A stretch of 64,000 bases of DNA, taken from NCBI GenBank assembly GCA_027486725.1, contig JAIXOP010000015.1:124001-188000 (forward strand). The letters run 5' to 3'. A program made the translations under genes and the position numbers. Source of the stretch: Burkholderiales bacterium (GTDB lineage: Bacteria > Pseudomonadota > Gammaproteobacteria > Burkholderiales > Burkholderiaceae_A). Positions 51,071 to 61,135 of the stretch are shown in pieces; positions within the stretch are counted from its first letter, which is position 1; each line of letters begins with the position of its first letter. Under the pieces are notes generated by a model. That model ran no database searches. It saw only the letters and a program-made list of their open reading frames with translations, and was not told the DNA's origin.

Positions 51071-51906
51071 GCACCGAGATCACTCCCGAAGGGGTTGCTC
51101 GCCTCTACGGCAAGCCCCTGCCCGAGGCACCGGCCGACCTCTACATCCCCCCGGACGCTCTGGAGGTCTTCCTCGAGGCCTACGAGGGTCCGCTGGACCT
51201 GCTGCTCTACCTGATCCGTCGGCAGAACTTCAACATCCTCGACATCCCGATGGCACAGGTCACGGCGCAGTACCTGAGCTACATCGACGAGATTCGAGAC
51301 AAGAACCTCGAGCTCGCCGCGGAGTATCTGCTGATGGCCGCCATGCTGATCGACATCAAGTCGCGCATGCTGCTGCCCGTGCGGCCCAAAGAGGGCGAGG
51401 CCGAGCCCGAAGATCCGCGCGCCGAGCTGGTGCGCCGACTGCTGGAGTACGAACAGATCAAGCTCGCCGCCGATCAGATCGAAAAGCTGCCTCAGCTCGG
51501 CCGCGATGTGCTCCATGCTCAGGCCGAGCCGCTCTCAGAGTCGGTGCGCCTGCCGCAGATCCACGCGGCCGACCTCCAGGCTGCCTGGCGCGACCTCGTG
51601 CGCCGCGCGAGCCTGGTCTCGCACCACCAGATCACCCGCGAAGCGCTCTCGGTCCGTGCCCACATGAGCCAGATCTTGCGCCAGCTGCAGGGCGAGCAGT
51701 TCATGGAGTTCTCGGAGATCTTTGAGCCCGCCATCCAGAGCGGTGGTGGTCTTCCGGTGATCGTGGTCCACTTTCTGGCCCTGCTCGAGCTCGCCCGCGA
51801 GGGGCTGGTCGAGTTGGTCCAGGCCGCCCCATTTGCCCCGATCTACGCCCGACTCAAGACCGAGGTGGAGCCGACCGAGGTGGAGCTCTCCACCGACTTT
51901 GACTAA
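51067..51906 (+). CDS. scpA: Segregation and condensation protein ScpA
   Basis: ScpA is the kleisin that bridges SMC heads in the condensin complex. The TTG at 51067 overlaps the DUF3460 stop (TTGA), giving 279 residues. FLEAYEGPLDLLLYLIRRQN, FNILDIPMAQVTAQYLSYID and YLLMAAMLIDIKSRMLLP form the N-terminal domain; the C-terminal winged helix contains VIVVHFLALLELAREGLVEL. Length fits. scpB and smc are not adjacent. murB follows after 8 bases. Confidence 0.96.
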   Translation: MSTEITPEGVARLYGKPLPEAPADLYIPPDALEVFLEAYEGPLDLLLYLIRRQNFNILDIPMAQVTAQYLSYIDEIRDKNLELAAEYLLMAAMLIDIKSRMLLPVRPKEGEAEPEDPRAELVRRLLEYEQIKLAADQIEKLPQLGRDVLHAQAEPLSESVRLPQIHAADLQAAWRDLVRRASLVSHHQITREALSVRAHMSQILRQLQGEQFMEFSEIFEPAIQSGGGLPVIVVHFLALLELAREGLVELVQAAPFAPIYARLKTEVEPTEVELSTDFD

Positions 51907-51914
51907 GGCCTCCG

Positions 51915-52964
51915 GTGCAGGATCTGTCTCAGAGCAACACCCTTCGCCTTCCAGCGTTCGCCGAAGAGCTCATCGTGCTGGAGCGCAGCGGTGCGCTCTA
52001 TGGCCTGGCTGAGCAGATCCAAGGCCGGCCCCGATTCATTTTGGGCGGTGGCAGCAATCTGGTTCTGCAGGCCCCTTCAACGAATCCTCTGCCGGGGGTC
52101 GTCATTCAAAACCGGCTGGGTGGCATCGTGCGCCAGGGCGCTCAGCCCGATGGCCGCATCCGCATCCGCTGCGCGGCAGGCGAGTCCTGGCATCGATTCG
52201 TGATGTGGACCCTGGCGCAGGGGCTGGCTGGCCTGGAGAACCTCGCTCTCATTCCCGGCACGGTGGGCGCATCGCCCGTGCAGAACATTGGTGCCTATGG
52301 CGTGGAGGTCTGCGAGCGCATTGCCGAGGTCCACGCCTGGGATCTCGAGGCGCAGACCCATGTGGCCTTCTCCAATGCAGAGTGCGGCTTTGGCTACCGG
52401 TTCAGCCGATTCAAGGATGCGAGCCAGCAGGGTCCCTGGGATTGCCCGAGATACCTCATCGTGGCGGTCGACTTTCTCCTCTGGCCGGCGGCCAAGGCGC
52501 CCAAGGTGCTCGACTACGCCGGCCTGCGGGGCGCACTGCCCGAGCACTGCTCACCGCTCGAGATCGCCCACACGGTCATTGGCCTGCGGCGCAGCAAGCT
52601 GCCCAGCCCCGAGGATCTGCCCAATGTGGGGAGCTTTTTTAAGAACCCGGTGGTTGCGCCCGAACTCGCGCAGCCTCTGCTCGATCGTCATCCCGAACTG
52701 CCCGCCTTCCCCGAGGGCCAGAGCCAGATCAAGCTCTCGGCGGGCTGGCTCATCGAGGCGGCGGGCTTCAAGGGCTGTCGGCGGGGCGATGCGGGCGTCT
52801 ACGACAAGCACGCCCTGGTCCTCGTCAATCATGGCTCGGCCACCGCCGAGGACATCCTGCACCTGTCGCGCGAAATTCAGCAGGGGGTACTGGCGCGCTT
52901 TGGCATCTGGCTGGAGCCCGAGCCCATGCTCATTCCGCCCGCAGGGCCTACAGCGCTCGAATGA
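51915..52964 (+). CDS. murB: UDP-N-acetylenolpyruvoylglucosamine reductase MurB
   Basis: MurB makes UDP-MurNAc, the first committed sugar of peptidoglycan. The GTG at 51915 gives 349 residues, type I size. FAD-binding ILGGGSNLVL, ALIPGTVGASPVQNIGAYGV and the Arg/Ser catalytic block KLPSPEDLPNVGSFFKNPVV are visible, as is CGFGYRFSRFKD (the Tyr loop of type I enzymes). Its 3' end overlaps yaaA by 17 bases tail-to-tail. Confidence 0.96.
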   Translation: MQDLSQSNTLRLPAFAEELIVLERSGALYGLAEQIQGRPRFILGGGSNLVLQAPSTNPLPGVVIQNRLGGIVRQGAQPDGRIRIRCAAGESWHRFVMWTLAQGLAGLENLALIPGTVGASPVQNIGAYGVEVCERIAEVHAWDLEAQTHVAFSNAECGFGYRFSRFKDASQQGPWDCPRYLIVAVDFLLWPAAKAPKVLDYAGLRGALPEHCSPLEIAHTVIGLRRSKLPSPEDLPNVGSFFKNPVVAPELAQPLLDRHPELPAFPEGQSQIKLSAGWLIEAAGFKGCRRGDAGVYDKHALVLVNHGSATAEDILHLSREIQQGVLARFGIWLEPEPMLIPPAGPTALE

Positions 52965-53760
52965 AGGCCGGCTGCATGGGCTTGGAGTGTTCAGCGCTGA
53001 AGCGGTAGCCCTCGGCATCGAAGGCCAACAGCCCATCGGGGTGGTCGATGCGCCGCTCAATGGCGTATCGGGCCATCAGACCCCGGGCCCGCTTGGCGTA
53101 GAAGCTCACCACCTTGTAGGCCACCGAAGAGGACGACTTCCCGCCGGCCTTGCCGTCGAGAAACTGGGGGCTGATCATCGGCCCCGGAAGACCCTGAGGC
53201 TGCACCACCTTGGCGTATTCCTGCGAGGCGAGGTTGAGGATCCAGGCGGCCTCGCCCAGGGCTGACATTTCTTTGGCGAGCAGCGCTGTGACCTGCGGCT
53301 GCCAGTAGGCGTAGAGATCCTTGCCCCGAGGGTTGGGCAGGCGAGTGCCCATCTCAAGCCGGTAAGGCTGAAGGGCGTCGAGCGGGCGCAGCAGGCCGTA
53401 GAGGCCCGAGAGGATGCGCAGGCGCTCCTGGGCAAAGACCACATCCTTGGCTTGAAGGGTCGAGGCCTGCAGGCCCTCGTAGACGTCGCCATTGAAGGCA
53501 TAGAGGGCCGGGCGCGCCTGGGCATGGCCAGATGCTCCGGGCTGCCACTGTGAAAACCGCTGCACATTGAGCTGCGCCAAAGGGGCGCTGATGTCCATTA
53601 GGTGCGCGAGATCCTCGGCAGATTTGGTGCGCAGCAGGTCGATCAGTGGACCACTGTCGGTCTCAAACCGCGGGGGCGTCATGTCGCTCGGCAGGCCCGA
53701 GGGCAGCGGCGACTCGTAATCGAGGCTCTTGGCCGGCGAGAGCAGAATCAGCATGGTCAC
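52948..53760 (-). CDS. yaaA: Peroxide stress protein YaaA
   Basis: YaaA lowers free iron during hydrogen peroxide stress in E. coli and has DNA-binding ability. The GTG at 53760 overlaps the tautomerase stop (GTGA), giving 270 residues; an ATG two codons later is possible. MLILLSPAKSLDYESPLP, ALYAFNGDVYEGLQA, RILSGLYGLLRPLDALQPYR and the C-terminal VSFYAKRARGLMARYAIERR are all family hallmarks. The length is normal. Confidence 0.95.
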   Translation of the reverse strand: MTMLILLSPAKSLDYESPLPSGLPSDMTPPRFETDSGPLIDLLRTKSAEDLAHLMDISAPLAQLNVQRFSQWQPGASGHAQARPALYAFNGDVYEGLQASTLQAKDVVFAQERLRILSGLYGLLRPLDALQPYRLEMGTRLPNPRGKDLYAYWQPQVTALLAKEMSALGEAAWILNLASQEYAKVVQPQGLPGPMISPQFLDGKAGGKSSSSVAYKVVSFYAKRARGLMARYAIERRIDHPDGLLAFDAEGYRFSAEHSKPMQPAFIRAL

Positions 53761-54143
53761 TCCACCGGTGCGTACTGGGCCTGCCCCATCCCGAAGGACC
53801 AGTTTTCTTTCACCACCTCGATGAGGCTGATGAGCACATCCTCGGGCCGAACGCCCTGCTCTGCCAGAAGCTCCACGGTGCGGGCATAAAAAGCCCGCTT
53901 GAGTTCCACGGTGCGGCCGGCATTGAGCGTGACCTGAACCACGATGGCATTGGGGCTGCGAGCCACCCCGAGATAGCTCGGGTCAATCTGCAGAGTCGAA
54001 GGTCCATGCTCCTGGATCACGATGAAACGGTCATTGGCCGGCACGTTGAGCGTTTGCACCATCGCCTGATAGACGGCCTCGCCAAGGGCATGGTGCTGGT
54101 CGGCGCTGCGGCCTCGGGGCACATCGATGCGGACTAAGGGCAT
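53757..54143 (-). CDS. Tautomerase family protein
   Basis: Family members use an N-terminal Pro as base. The ATG at 54143 with an AAGGAA site 6 bases upstream gives 128 residues starting MPLVRIDVPRGRSADQ; after removal of Met the Pro is the catalytic residue. This is about twice the length of 4-oxalocrotonate tautomerase and matches the longer two-lobe members. VPANDRFIVIQEHG and ENWSFGMGQAQYAP are typical. Coupled to yaaA. Substrate is unknown. Confidence 0.87.
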   Translation of the reverse strand: MPLVRIDVPRGRSADQHHALGEAVYQAMVQTLNVPANDRFIVIQEHGPSTLQIDPSYLGVARSPNAIVVQVTLNAGRTVELKRAFYARTVELLAEQGVRPEDVLISLIEVVKENWSFGMGQAQYAPVE

Positions 54144-54175
54144 GGAAATTCCTTTCAAACGAGTAGAGTGTCGGC

Positions 54176-55087
54176 ATGTTTGCCTATCGACATGCCTTTC
54201 ATGTGGGAAATCACGCGGATGTGTTCAAGCACTCCGTGGTGTTGCACATCTTGGACTACCTCCAGCAAAAGCCGGGGCCACTTCAGATCATCGACACCCA
54301 CGGCGGGGCGGGGGCCTACGCGCTAGACACCAAAATGGTGCGCGACAAGGCGGAGTATCGCACCGGCGTGGGGCGCCTGCTGCCCATGAAGCCCGAGGGC
54401 CTACCGCCCATGATCGCCCACTACCTCGAGATGCACCGCAACGCCACGGCCCGGGTGGCCAGCGCCATGCAAACGCCGGTGGACAGCACCCTGGTGGGCT
54501 CGCCCTTGCTGCTGGCCGAGGCCATGCGACCCGCCGACCACCTTCGGACCTTCGAGCTGCATCCCAGCGATGCCCCACTGCTCGAGGCTGCACTGCGCCC
54601 ATTCGGACGCAAGGCCAAGTCGGAGAAGGCCGACGGCTTTCAGGCGCTCAAGCGCCTGCTGCCCCCCGTCTCGCGGCGCGGCCTCGTGCTCATTGACCCC
54701 CCCTACGAGATGAAGAACGACTACGCCAAGACCTCCAAGGCGCTGCGCGAGGCTCTGGAGCGCTTCAGCACCGGCTGCTTTGTGGTCTGGATTCCGATGG
54801 TCCAGCGGTTTGAGGTGGGCCAGCTGCTGCGCTCGCTGGGGCCCCTGGCAGCCAACTTCAAGGTGGAGGTCTTGGTGGCCAGTTTGAAAGTGCGCTCCCC
54901 CCTGGCCGATGGCCTTGGGCTCATGGGCAGTCATCTCGCCATCATCAATCCCCCCTACGGCCTGGAGGCCAGCCTGCGCAGCACCCTGCCATGGTTGGTC
55001 AAGCAGCTTGGGCAGGACAAGTCGGCCGGCTTTGAGCTCGGTCCGCCCCCGGCACCGATTCATCGAAAGGTCATGGAGCGTCGTTAG
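54176..55087 (+). CDS. rlmJ: 23S rRNA (adenine-2030-N6)-methyltransferase RlmJ
   Basis: RlmJ methylates A2030 of 23S rRNA. The 303-residue product starts MFAYRHAFHVGNHADVFKHS, the family's signature, with IIDTHGGAGAYAL (SAM binding) and the catalytic DPPYE at 174-178. Length is slightly above E. coli's 280. The ATG is 32 bases from the divergent tautomerase start. Confidence 0.96.
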   Translation: MFAYRHAFHVGNHADVFKHSVVLHILDYLQQKPGPLQIIDTHGGAGAYALDTKMVRDKAEYRTGVGRLLPMKPEGLPPMIAHYLEMHRNATARVASAMQTPVDSTLVGSPLLLAEAMRPADHLRTFELHPSDAPLLEAALRPFGRKAKSEKADGFQALKRLLPPVSRRGLVLIDPPYEMKNDYAKTSKALREALERFSTGCFVVWIPMVQRFEVGQLLRSLGPLAANFKVEVLVASLKVRSPLADGLGLMGSHLAIINPPYGLEASLRSTLPWLVKQLGQDKSAGFELGPPPAPIHRKVMERR

Positions 55088-55164
55088 AGTCGCGGTTTTG
55101 ATTTAGGACCCGTCTACCCATGGAGCATCCATCGGTTGGATGCGGTTGGACCGATAGGACTCCC

Positions 55165-56886
55165 ATGTTTCGACGCGACTTTCTCAAACGGGCGCTGGCC
55201 ACCTCCGGTACCGCCCTCCTTCCACTCCCCCTGCTTCAGGGTTGCGGCAGCGACGTTGCCCTGATGGATGAGGGCGGCATGCCCATCACCACCACGGCCA
55301 AGCTGGGCGCAGCCAGTTTCAACCACGGCATCGCATCGGGCGACCCGCTGCACGACCGGGTCATCCTTTGGACTCGCATCACGCCCCCATCGGGCAGCAC
55401 CGAAGTGCAGGCAGTTCGCGTGCTGATTGCCCGAGATCCCGAGTTTCAAAGCCTCGTTCTCAGCGAGTTCGCCGAGACCGGCCCGGACCGCGACTACACA
55501 GTGAAGGTGGATCCCAGCGGCCTGTCTCCAAAGACCACCTACTACTACCGATTCGAGACGGCCACAGCGACATCCCCCGTGGGCCGGACCAAGACCCTGC
55601 CGGCGCCCAACGACTCCGAAGTGAATCGCCTGCGTATTGCCTTCACGAGTTGCTCCAACTACCCGGTGGGCTACTTCCATGCCTATCACTTCATGGCCCA
55701 GCGAAACGACCTGGATGCAGTCCTCCACCTGGGGGACTACATCTACGAGGGTGGCAGTAGCGGTGCCACAGGCCTTAACCGCGCCCACGAGCCGCAGTCC
55801 GAAATCCTTAGCCTCCAAGACTATCGGACCCGCCATGCTCAGTATCGGACCGATGCCGACCTCCAGGCGATGACACGTCAGCATCCTCTGATTGCGGTCT
55901 GGGATGACCACGAGAGCACCAACGACTCCTTCAAAGATGGAGCTGAGAATCACACCGAGGGGGAAGAGGGCGTTTGGGCAGAGCGAAAGGCCATCTCCAT
56001 CCAGGCCTACTTTGAGTGGATGCCCATTCGACTGGTCGATCCCCAAGATCCTCAGCGCATCTGGCGCCAGTTTCAGTTCGGGCAGCTCGTGGACCTGCTG
56101 ATGCTCGACACTCGCCTCTACGGCCGGGACGAACAGACGGGTCTGTCGGGCGGTGTCTTTCCAGTCCAGCATACGGCCCCCGACCGCCAGCTGCTGGGCA
56201 TTGGCCAGGAGGATTGGCTGCTGTCAAAACTCCGAACCAGCACGGCCACCTACAAGGTTCTGGGCCAACAGGTCATGTTTGGGCAGCTGCGGGTGGCAAG
56301 CCTCCCCGATTTGGAACTGCTCAGCACCACCCTCATTGAAGAGATCGGAGCCATCAACGGCGATCAGTGGGACGGCTATCCGGCTGCCCGCCAGCGGGTA
56401 TTCGACGCGGTTGAAAGTGCCAATGTGAAGAACATGGTCGTCCTCACGGGCGACATCCACAGCTCTTGGGGCATCAACCTTTATCGCGATCCGGGCGAAC
56501 CGGCCACACTGCTCAACAATCTCGCCAACACCGTGGTGAGCCGTGCCGGTGTGGAGCCACCGCTTCAGGCATTGGGGGTGGAGTTTGTGTCTCCGTCGGT
56601 CACCTCATCGGGATTCCCTGAGGGAACCACACCACTGCTTCAGACCGCCTTCAACATCATCAATCCGCACATCCGCTATTTCGATGGCGAGCAGCATGGC
56701 TATGTTCTCCTCGACTTCACGCCCGAGCGTGTTCAGGGGGAGTGGTGGTATGTGAGCGATATCCTTTCCGTGGAAAAGAGCGAGCGCTTTGGCGCTGCTC
56801 TGTTGAGCGAAAATGGAAAGAACCTGCTCAAGCCCGCGGAGGCTCCGTCGGAGCCCCGCAACGACGCGCCCCCGCTGGTGGCCTAG
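55165..56886 (+). CDS. phoD: PhoD-type alkaline phosphatase / phosphodiesterase, Tat-exported lipoprotein
   Basis: PhoD enzymes release phosphate from phosphodiesters and monoesters outside the inner membrane. From the ATG at 55165 there are 573 residues. The signal is twin-arginine (RRDFLKRA) and contains a lipobox ending at Cys27 (LLQGC), so the protein is probably exported folded and then lipid-anchored. Metal-site motifs are IAFTSCSNY (Cys ligand), VLHLGDYIYEGG, AVWDDHESTNDSF and VVLTGDIHSSWGI. An N-terminal Ig-like domain with FNHGIASGDPLHDRVILWTR precedes them. A strong terminator follows. No Pho box was recognised upstream. Confidence 0.92.
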   Translation: MFRRDFLKRALATSGTALLPLPLLQGCGSDVALMDEGGMPITTTAKLGAASFNHGIASGDPLHDRVILWTRITPPSGSTEVQAVRVLIARDPEFQSLVLSEFAETGPDRDYTVKVDPSGLSPKTTYYYRFETATATSPVGRTKTLPAPNDSEVNRLRIAFTSCSNYPVGYFHAYHFMAQRNDLDAVLHLGDYIYEGGSSGATGLNRAHEPQSEILSLQDYRTRHAQYRTDADLQAMTRQHPLIAVWDDHESTNDSFKDGAENHTEGEEGVWAERKAISIQAYFEWMPIRLVDPQDPQRIWRQFQFGQLVDLLMLDTRLYGRDEQTGLSGGVFPVQHTAPDRQLLGIGQEDWLLSKLRTSTATYKVLGQQVMFGQLRVASLPDLELLSTTLIEEIGAINGDQWDGYPAARQRVFDAVESANVKNMVVLTGDIHSSWGINLYRDPGEPATLLNNLANTVVSRAGVEPPLQALGVEFVSPSVTSSGFPEGTTPLLQTAFNIINPHIRYFDGEQHGYVLLDFTPERVQGEWWYVSDILSVEKSERFGAALLSENGKNLLKPAEAPSEPRNDAPPLVA

Positions 56887-56910
56887 GTCCGCCCGCTGCA
56901 GAGTGGATGA

Positions 56911-56946
56911 AAAAAGCCCCCGCCAGGGTGACCTGACGGGGGCTTT
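56911..56946. terminator. Bidirectional intrinsic terminator between phoD and aceA
   Basis: A long GC-rich hairpin (AAAAGCCCCCG / CGGGGGCTTTT with a second paired part CCAGG / CCTG inside) lies between the convergent phoD and aceA genes. Four T follow on the plus strand and six on the minus strand, so it should serve both. Confidence 0.93.
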
Positions 56947-56962
56947 TCACTTCAGCGCCAAT

Positions 56963-56983
56963 CGTGCCTAGAGGCTAGGCACG
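56963..56983. repeat. Perfect 9-bp hairpin in the aceA 3' region
   Basis: CGTGCCTAG-AGG-CTAGGCACG is a perfect inverted repeat 8 bases beyond the aceA stop and separate from the terminator. No T run follows on either side, so it is more likely an RNA 3'-end stabiliser or a protein site than a terminator. Confidence 0.7.
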
Positions 56984-56990
56984 TTGAAAC

Positions 56991-58304
<1,314 letters not shown>

Positions 58305-58537
58305 TGCAGGCTCCTGTCAGGATTGAGAAAAATGGAATTTGGGAGCACGAAGTTTAAGGGATTGCTGCTGTGCGGAATCCAAAATGTTTCACCGCGGTTG
58401 CAATTTTTTTACCCTTGATTTTCAACAAGTTGAGCCTTTCCCTGGCTCGGACCAACGGGCCAGACACCGCCCCGGACCAGCATCGGGCGCTGGTTTACCC
58501 GATGGAGGCCCGCCTTATTTCACCATACGAGAAATTT
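58305..58537 (-). promoter_or_regulatory. Intergenic region upstream of aceA
   Basis: The 233-base gap must hold the aceA promoter. On the minus strand it contains AT-rich patches (around 58400-58435 and 58505-58537), an AGGAG ribosome site just before the aceA ATG, and an inverted repeat ACCAGC-7-GCTGGT near 58475-58500. No certain -35/-10 pair was chosen. The left-facing end of the YbbP-like gene also borders it, without a clear terminator. Confidence 0.45.
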
Positions 58538-61135
58538 TTACCGCATGGTGGAACGAAGCATGGCCATTGGTGGAGCCGCCAGGACCTGCCGCAGCATCCA
58601 GAAGCCCGCCCCCACCGAGACCGCCGCGCCCAGCAGCATCCCCCAGATGGGCAGTGCAGCCCGCCACGGCAGGGCCAGATCGAAGGCCACCTGAGCAACC
58701 CAGGTGCCCAGGCCCTGCGCAAAGCTCGCGGCAATGAGTCCCGCGAGGCCCCCCGTGACCGTCAACTCGAGCAGGGCTGCCCTCAGCAGCATCGCTCGGC
58801 TCGCTCCCAACGACCGGAGCAGCCTTGCCTCGTGCTGGCGGGCTCGACGCCCCGCGAGCAGGGCTGCCCAAATCACCAGCCCTCCAGCAACCAGACTCAG
58901 CCCGAAGAGGCCCTGAATCGCCGCGACCACCTGTTGCAGGATGCCGCGCACCTGACGGATGAGGGCATCGGCCTCGACCAGCGTGAGGCCCGGGTGGTCG
59001 CGCAGCAGCTCGTTGCCCAGCTGCATGGCCCGATCGCTCGGCACATAGAAACTGGTGATGGAGGTCCGTGCCTCCCCGCTCACCACTGCAGGACTGAGCA
59101 CGAAAAAGAAGTTCACATCGAAGGAGTCCCACCGCACCTCGCGGATGCTGGTGATGGTCGCCACGATGAAGTCTCCGGCCACATCGAACCCAACCCGATC
59201 GCCGAGCTGCAGCCCCATGCTGGTGGCCAGGCCCTCCTCCACCGAGACCTCCGCCGCCGTGGGATCGAGGGGCCGCCCGGCGATCACGCGGTTGCTTGCC
59301 GGTAGGCTCGATGCATACGAGAGGTTCAGCTCCCGATCAAGAAAACGACGGCCCCGCTCATCGGCTGCCTTCTCTGGCCCCCAGGCCTCGCCGTTGACCT
59401 CCACCAATCGGCCGCGGACCAACGGGAACAACACCGGGTTGGGAACTCCCGCGCGGGCAAGCTTTTCCAGCACGGAGGCCTCTTCTTCGGGGAGGACATT
59501 GAGCAGGAATCGATTGGGCGCATCGGGCGGGATCGTCCGGCCCCAGGCATCCACAAGGTCTCCCCGAAGGATGACCAGCAGGAACAACGCGGCCAAGGCC
59601 ACCGTGAGGCCCACCGACTGCGATGCCAAGGACGCAGCACGCCGCACAAGGCTGTGTTGCAGCGACCGCAGGGCAAAGCCCGCCCGCGGGCCCAAGGCCG
59701 AGACCATCCCAAACAATGCCCGGCCCAGGCCCCGGTAGGCGAGGATGAGTCCGACCCAGAGAATCCCCCCCAGCAGCACGAAGCCCAGGCCCAGTTGCAG
59801 CGCCAGATCCAGTCGACGGCTGCCCAGCCAGAGCAGGCCCACAGCGCCGATGGCTGCCAGCGCGAGCACCACAACGCGCTGCCCTGCGCCTTTGGGCAGC
59901 AACAGATCATCGGGATCCCGCGGACGCAGGCTCTCCATCGCCGGAACACGCACCGAATTCTGGACGGCAGGCCAGGCAAAGAGCAGAACCATTCCTGCCG
60001 AGAGCGCCAGGGCCTGGGCCATCGGCCAGACCGGCAGTTGCAGGATGGGGGGAAGCACGATGCCCAGGCTGCCCGCCAGCAGCAGCCCAAGGCCCCACTG
60101 GATGAGCCCACCAAGCAAGAGCCCCGCCACCGAGGCCAGCAGAACCAGCCCCACCAGGGCACGTAGCCAAAAACCTTGCAGCTCCTGTCGGCTCGCGCCG
60201 AGGGTCTTCAGCACCGCGAATCTCGGCTGCTGCGCGGCCGCCAACTGACGGGCACCGATCAATAGGGCAGCGCTGGCAATCACCAGCGTCAGCATGCTCG
60301 TGACCGACAGAAAACTCGAGGCGCGGTTGAGGGCGGAGCGCACCTCGGGCCGAGCATCGTCCAGGGTCTCCAACTGCTCGGAGCCCTTGTTCTGAGCGAA
60401 GTATTCATCGAAGGCCGCGAGGGCCTCGGCGTCCTGGGCGGCCGAGGCGCTTGGGCCACGAACCCAGAGGCGATGCCCGATTCGGCTGCCCAGCTGAATG
60501 AGTCCGGTCTCGGCAAGATTGGCCTCGGGGATCATCAGGCGCGGCGACAGCGCCATGAAGCCCATTCCGCGATCGGGCTCAACCACGAGTTCTGCGGCCA
60601 CCACAAACTGCTTGGCCCCGAGGCTCAGCGTGTCGCCCAGCCGCAGCCCAAGGCGGGCGAGCAGGGCGGGGTCAACCCAGGCCTCGCCAGAGCGAAGCGC
60701 CAGGTTCTCGGCCTCCCCCTGCCCCGTGCGCAGGCGGACCACGCCGCGCATGGGATACGAGGGCCCGACCGCCTTTACTGATACGAGGGCAAAGCCATCG
60801 CCCGCCGTGACGGTGCTTGGGAAGGAGGCCCCCCGCTCGGCCCGCAGCCCCAAGGACTCGGCGGCCTCCATCCAGTGCGGATCGATGGGGGCATCGGAGG
60901 TGATGAGCCGGTCTGCCCCCAAGGCCGCCTGTGCATCGCCCAAGAGCGCCTGCTCGACCCGACCCGCCAGAATTGACACGGCCGAAATGGAGGCCACCGA
61001 CAAGAAGATGGACATCCCCATCAAGACCGCTGCCCCAGTGCGCAGCTCGCGGCCCAAAAAACGCGACAGTGGATTGCGTGGCGTGGCCGAACGCCACGCC
61101 GATGCCGAGGAAAACAGAAACGACTTAGACAGCAC
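58538..61135 (-). CDS. Large ABC transporter permease, YbbP/FtsX type
   Basis: The GTG at 61135, overlapping the end of the next permease by 11 bases, gives 865 residues. It has the ten-helix YbbP layout: a first helix near residues 28-50 (MGMSIFLSVASISAVSILAG), a large periplasmic domain, an FtsX helix triplet with SMLTLVIASAALLIGARQLA and AVLKTLGASRQELQGFWLRA, two further helices, a second periplasmic domain, and a second FtsX triplet with EARLLRSLGASRAMLLRAAL near the end. Such proteins extract or move lipids or lipoproteins rather than import solutes. It ends the operon started by the LolD-like ATPase. Confidence 0.9.
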   Translation of the reverse strand: MLSKSFLFSSASAWRSATPRNPLSRFLGRELRTGAAVLMGMSIFLSVASISAVSILAGRVEQALLGDAQAALGADRLITSDAPIDPHWMEAAESLGLRAERGASFPSTVTAGDGFALVSVKAVGPSYPMRGVVRLRTGQGEAENLALRSGEAWVDPALLARLGLRLGDTLSLGAKQFVVAAELVVEPDRGMGFMALSPRLMIPEANLAETGLIQLGSRIGHRLWVRGPSASAAQDAEALAAFDEYFAQNKGSEQLETLDDARPEVRSALNRASSFLSVTSMLTLVIASAALLIGARQLAAAQQPRFAVLKTLGASRQELQGFWLRALVGLVLLASVAGLLLGGLIQWGLGLLLAGSLGIVLPPILQLPVWPMAQALALSAGMVLLFAWPAVQNSVRVPAMESLRPRDPDDLLLPKGAGQRVVVLALAAIGAVGLLWLGSRRLDLALQLGLGFVLLGGILWVGLILAYRGLGRALFGMVSALGPRAGFALRSLQHSLVRRAASLASQSVGLTVALAALFLLVILRGDLVDAWGRTIPPDAPNRFLLNVLPEEEASVLEKLARAGVPNPVLFPLVRGRLVEVNGEAWGPEKAADERGRRFLDRELNLSYASSLPASNRVIAGRPLDPTAAEVSVEEGLATSMGLQLGDRVGFDVAGDFIVATITSIREVRWDSFDVNFFFVLSPAVVSGEARTSITSFYVPSDRAMQLGNELLRDHPGLTLVEADALIRQVRGILQQVVAAIQGLFGLSLVAGGLVIWAALLAGRRARQHEARLLRSLGASRAMLLRAALLELTVTGGLAGLIAASFAQGLGTWVAQVAFDLALPWRAALPIWGMLLGAAVSVGAGFWMLRQVLAAPPMAMLRSTMR

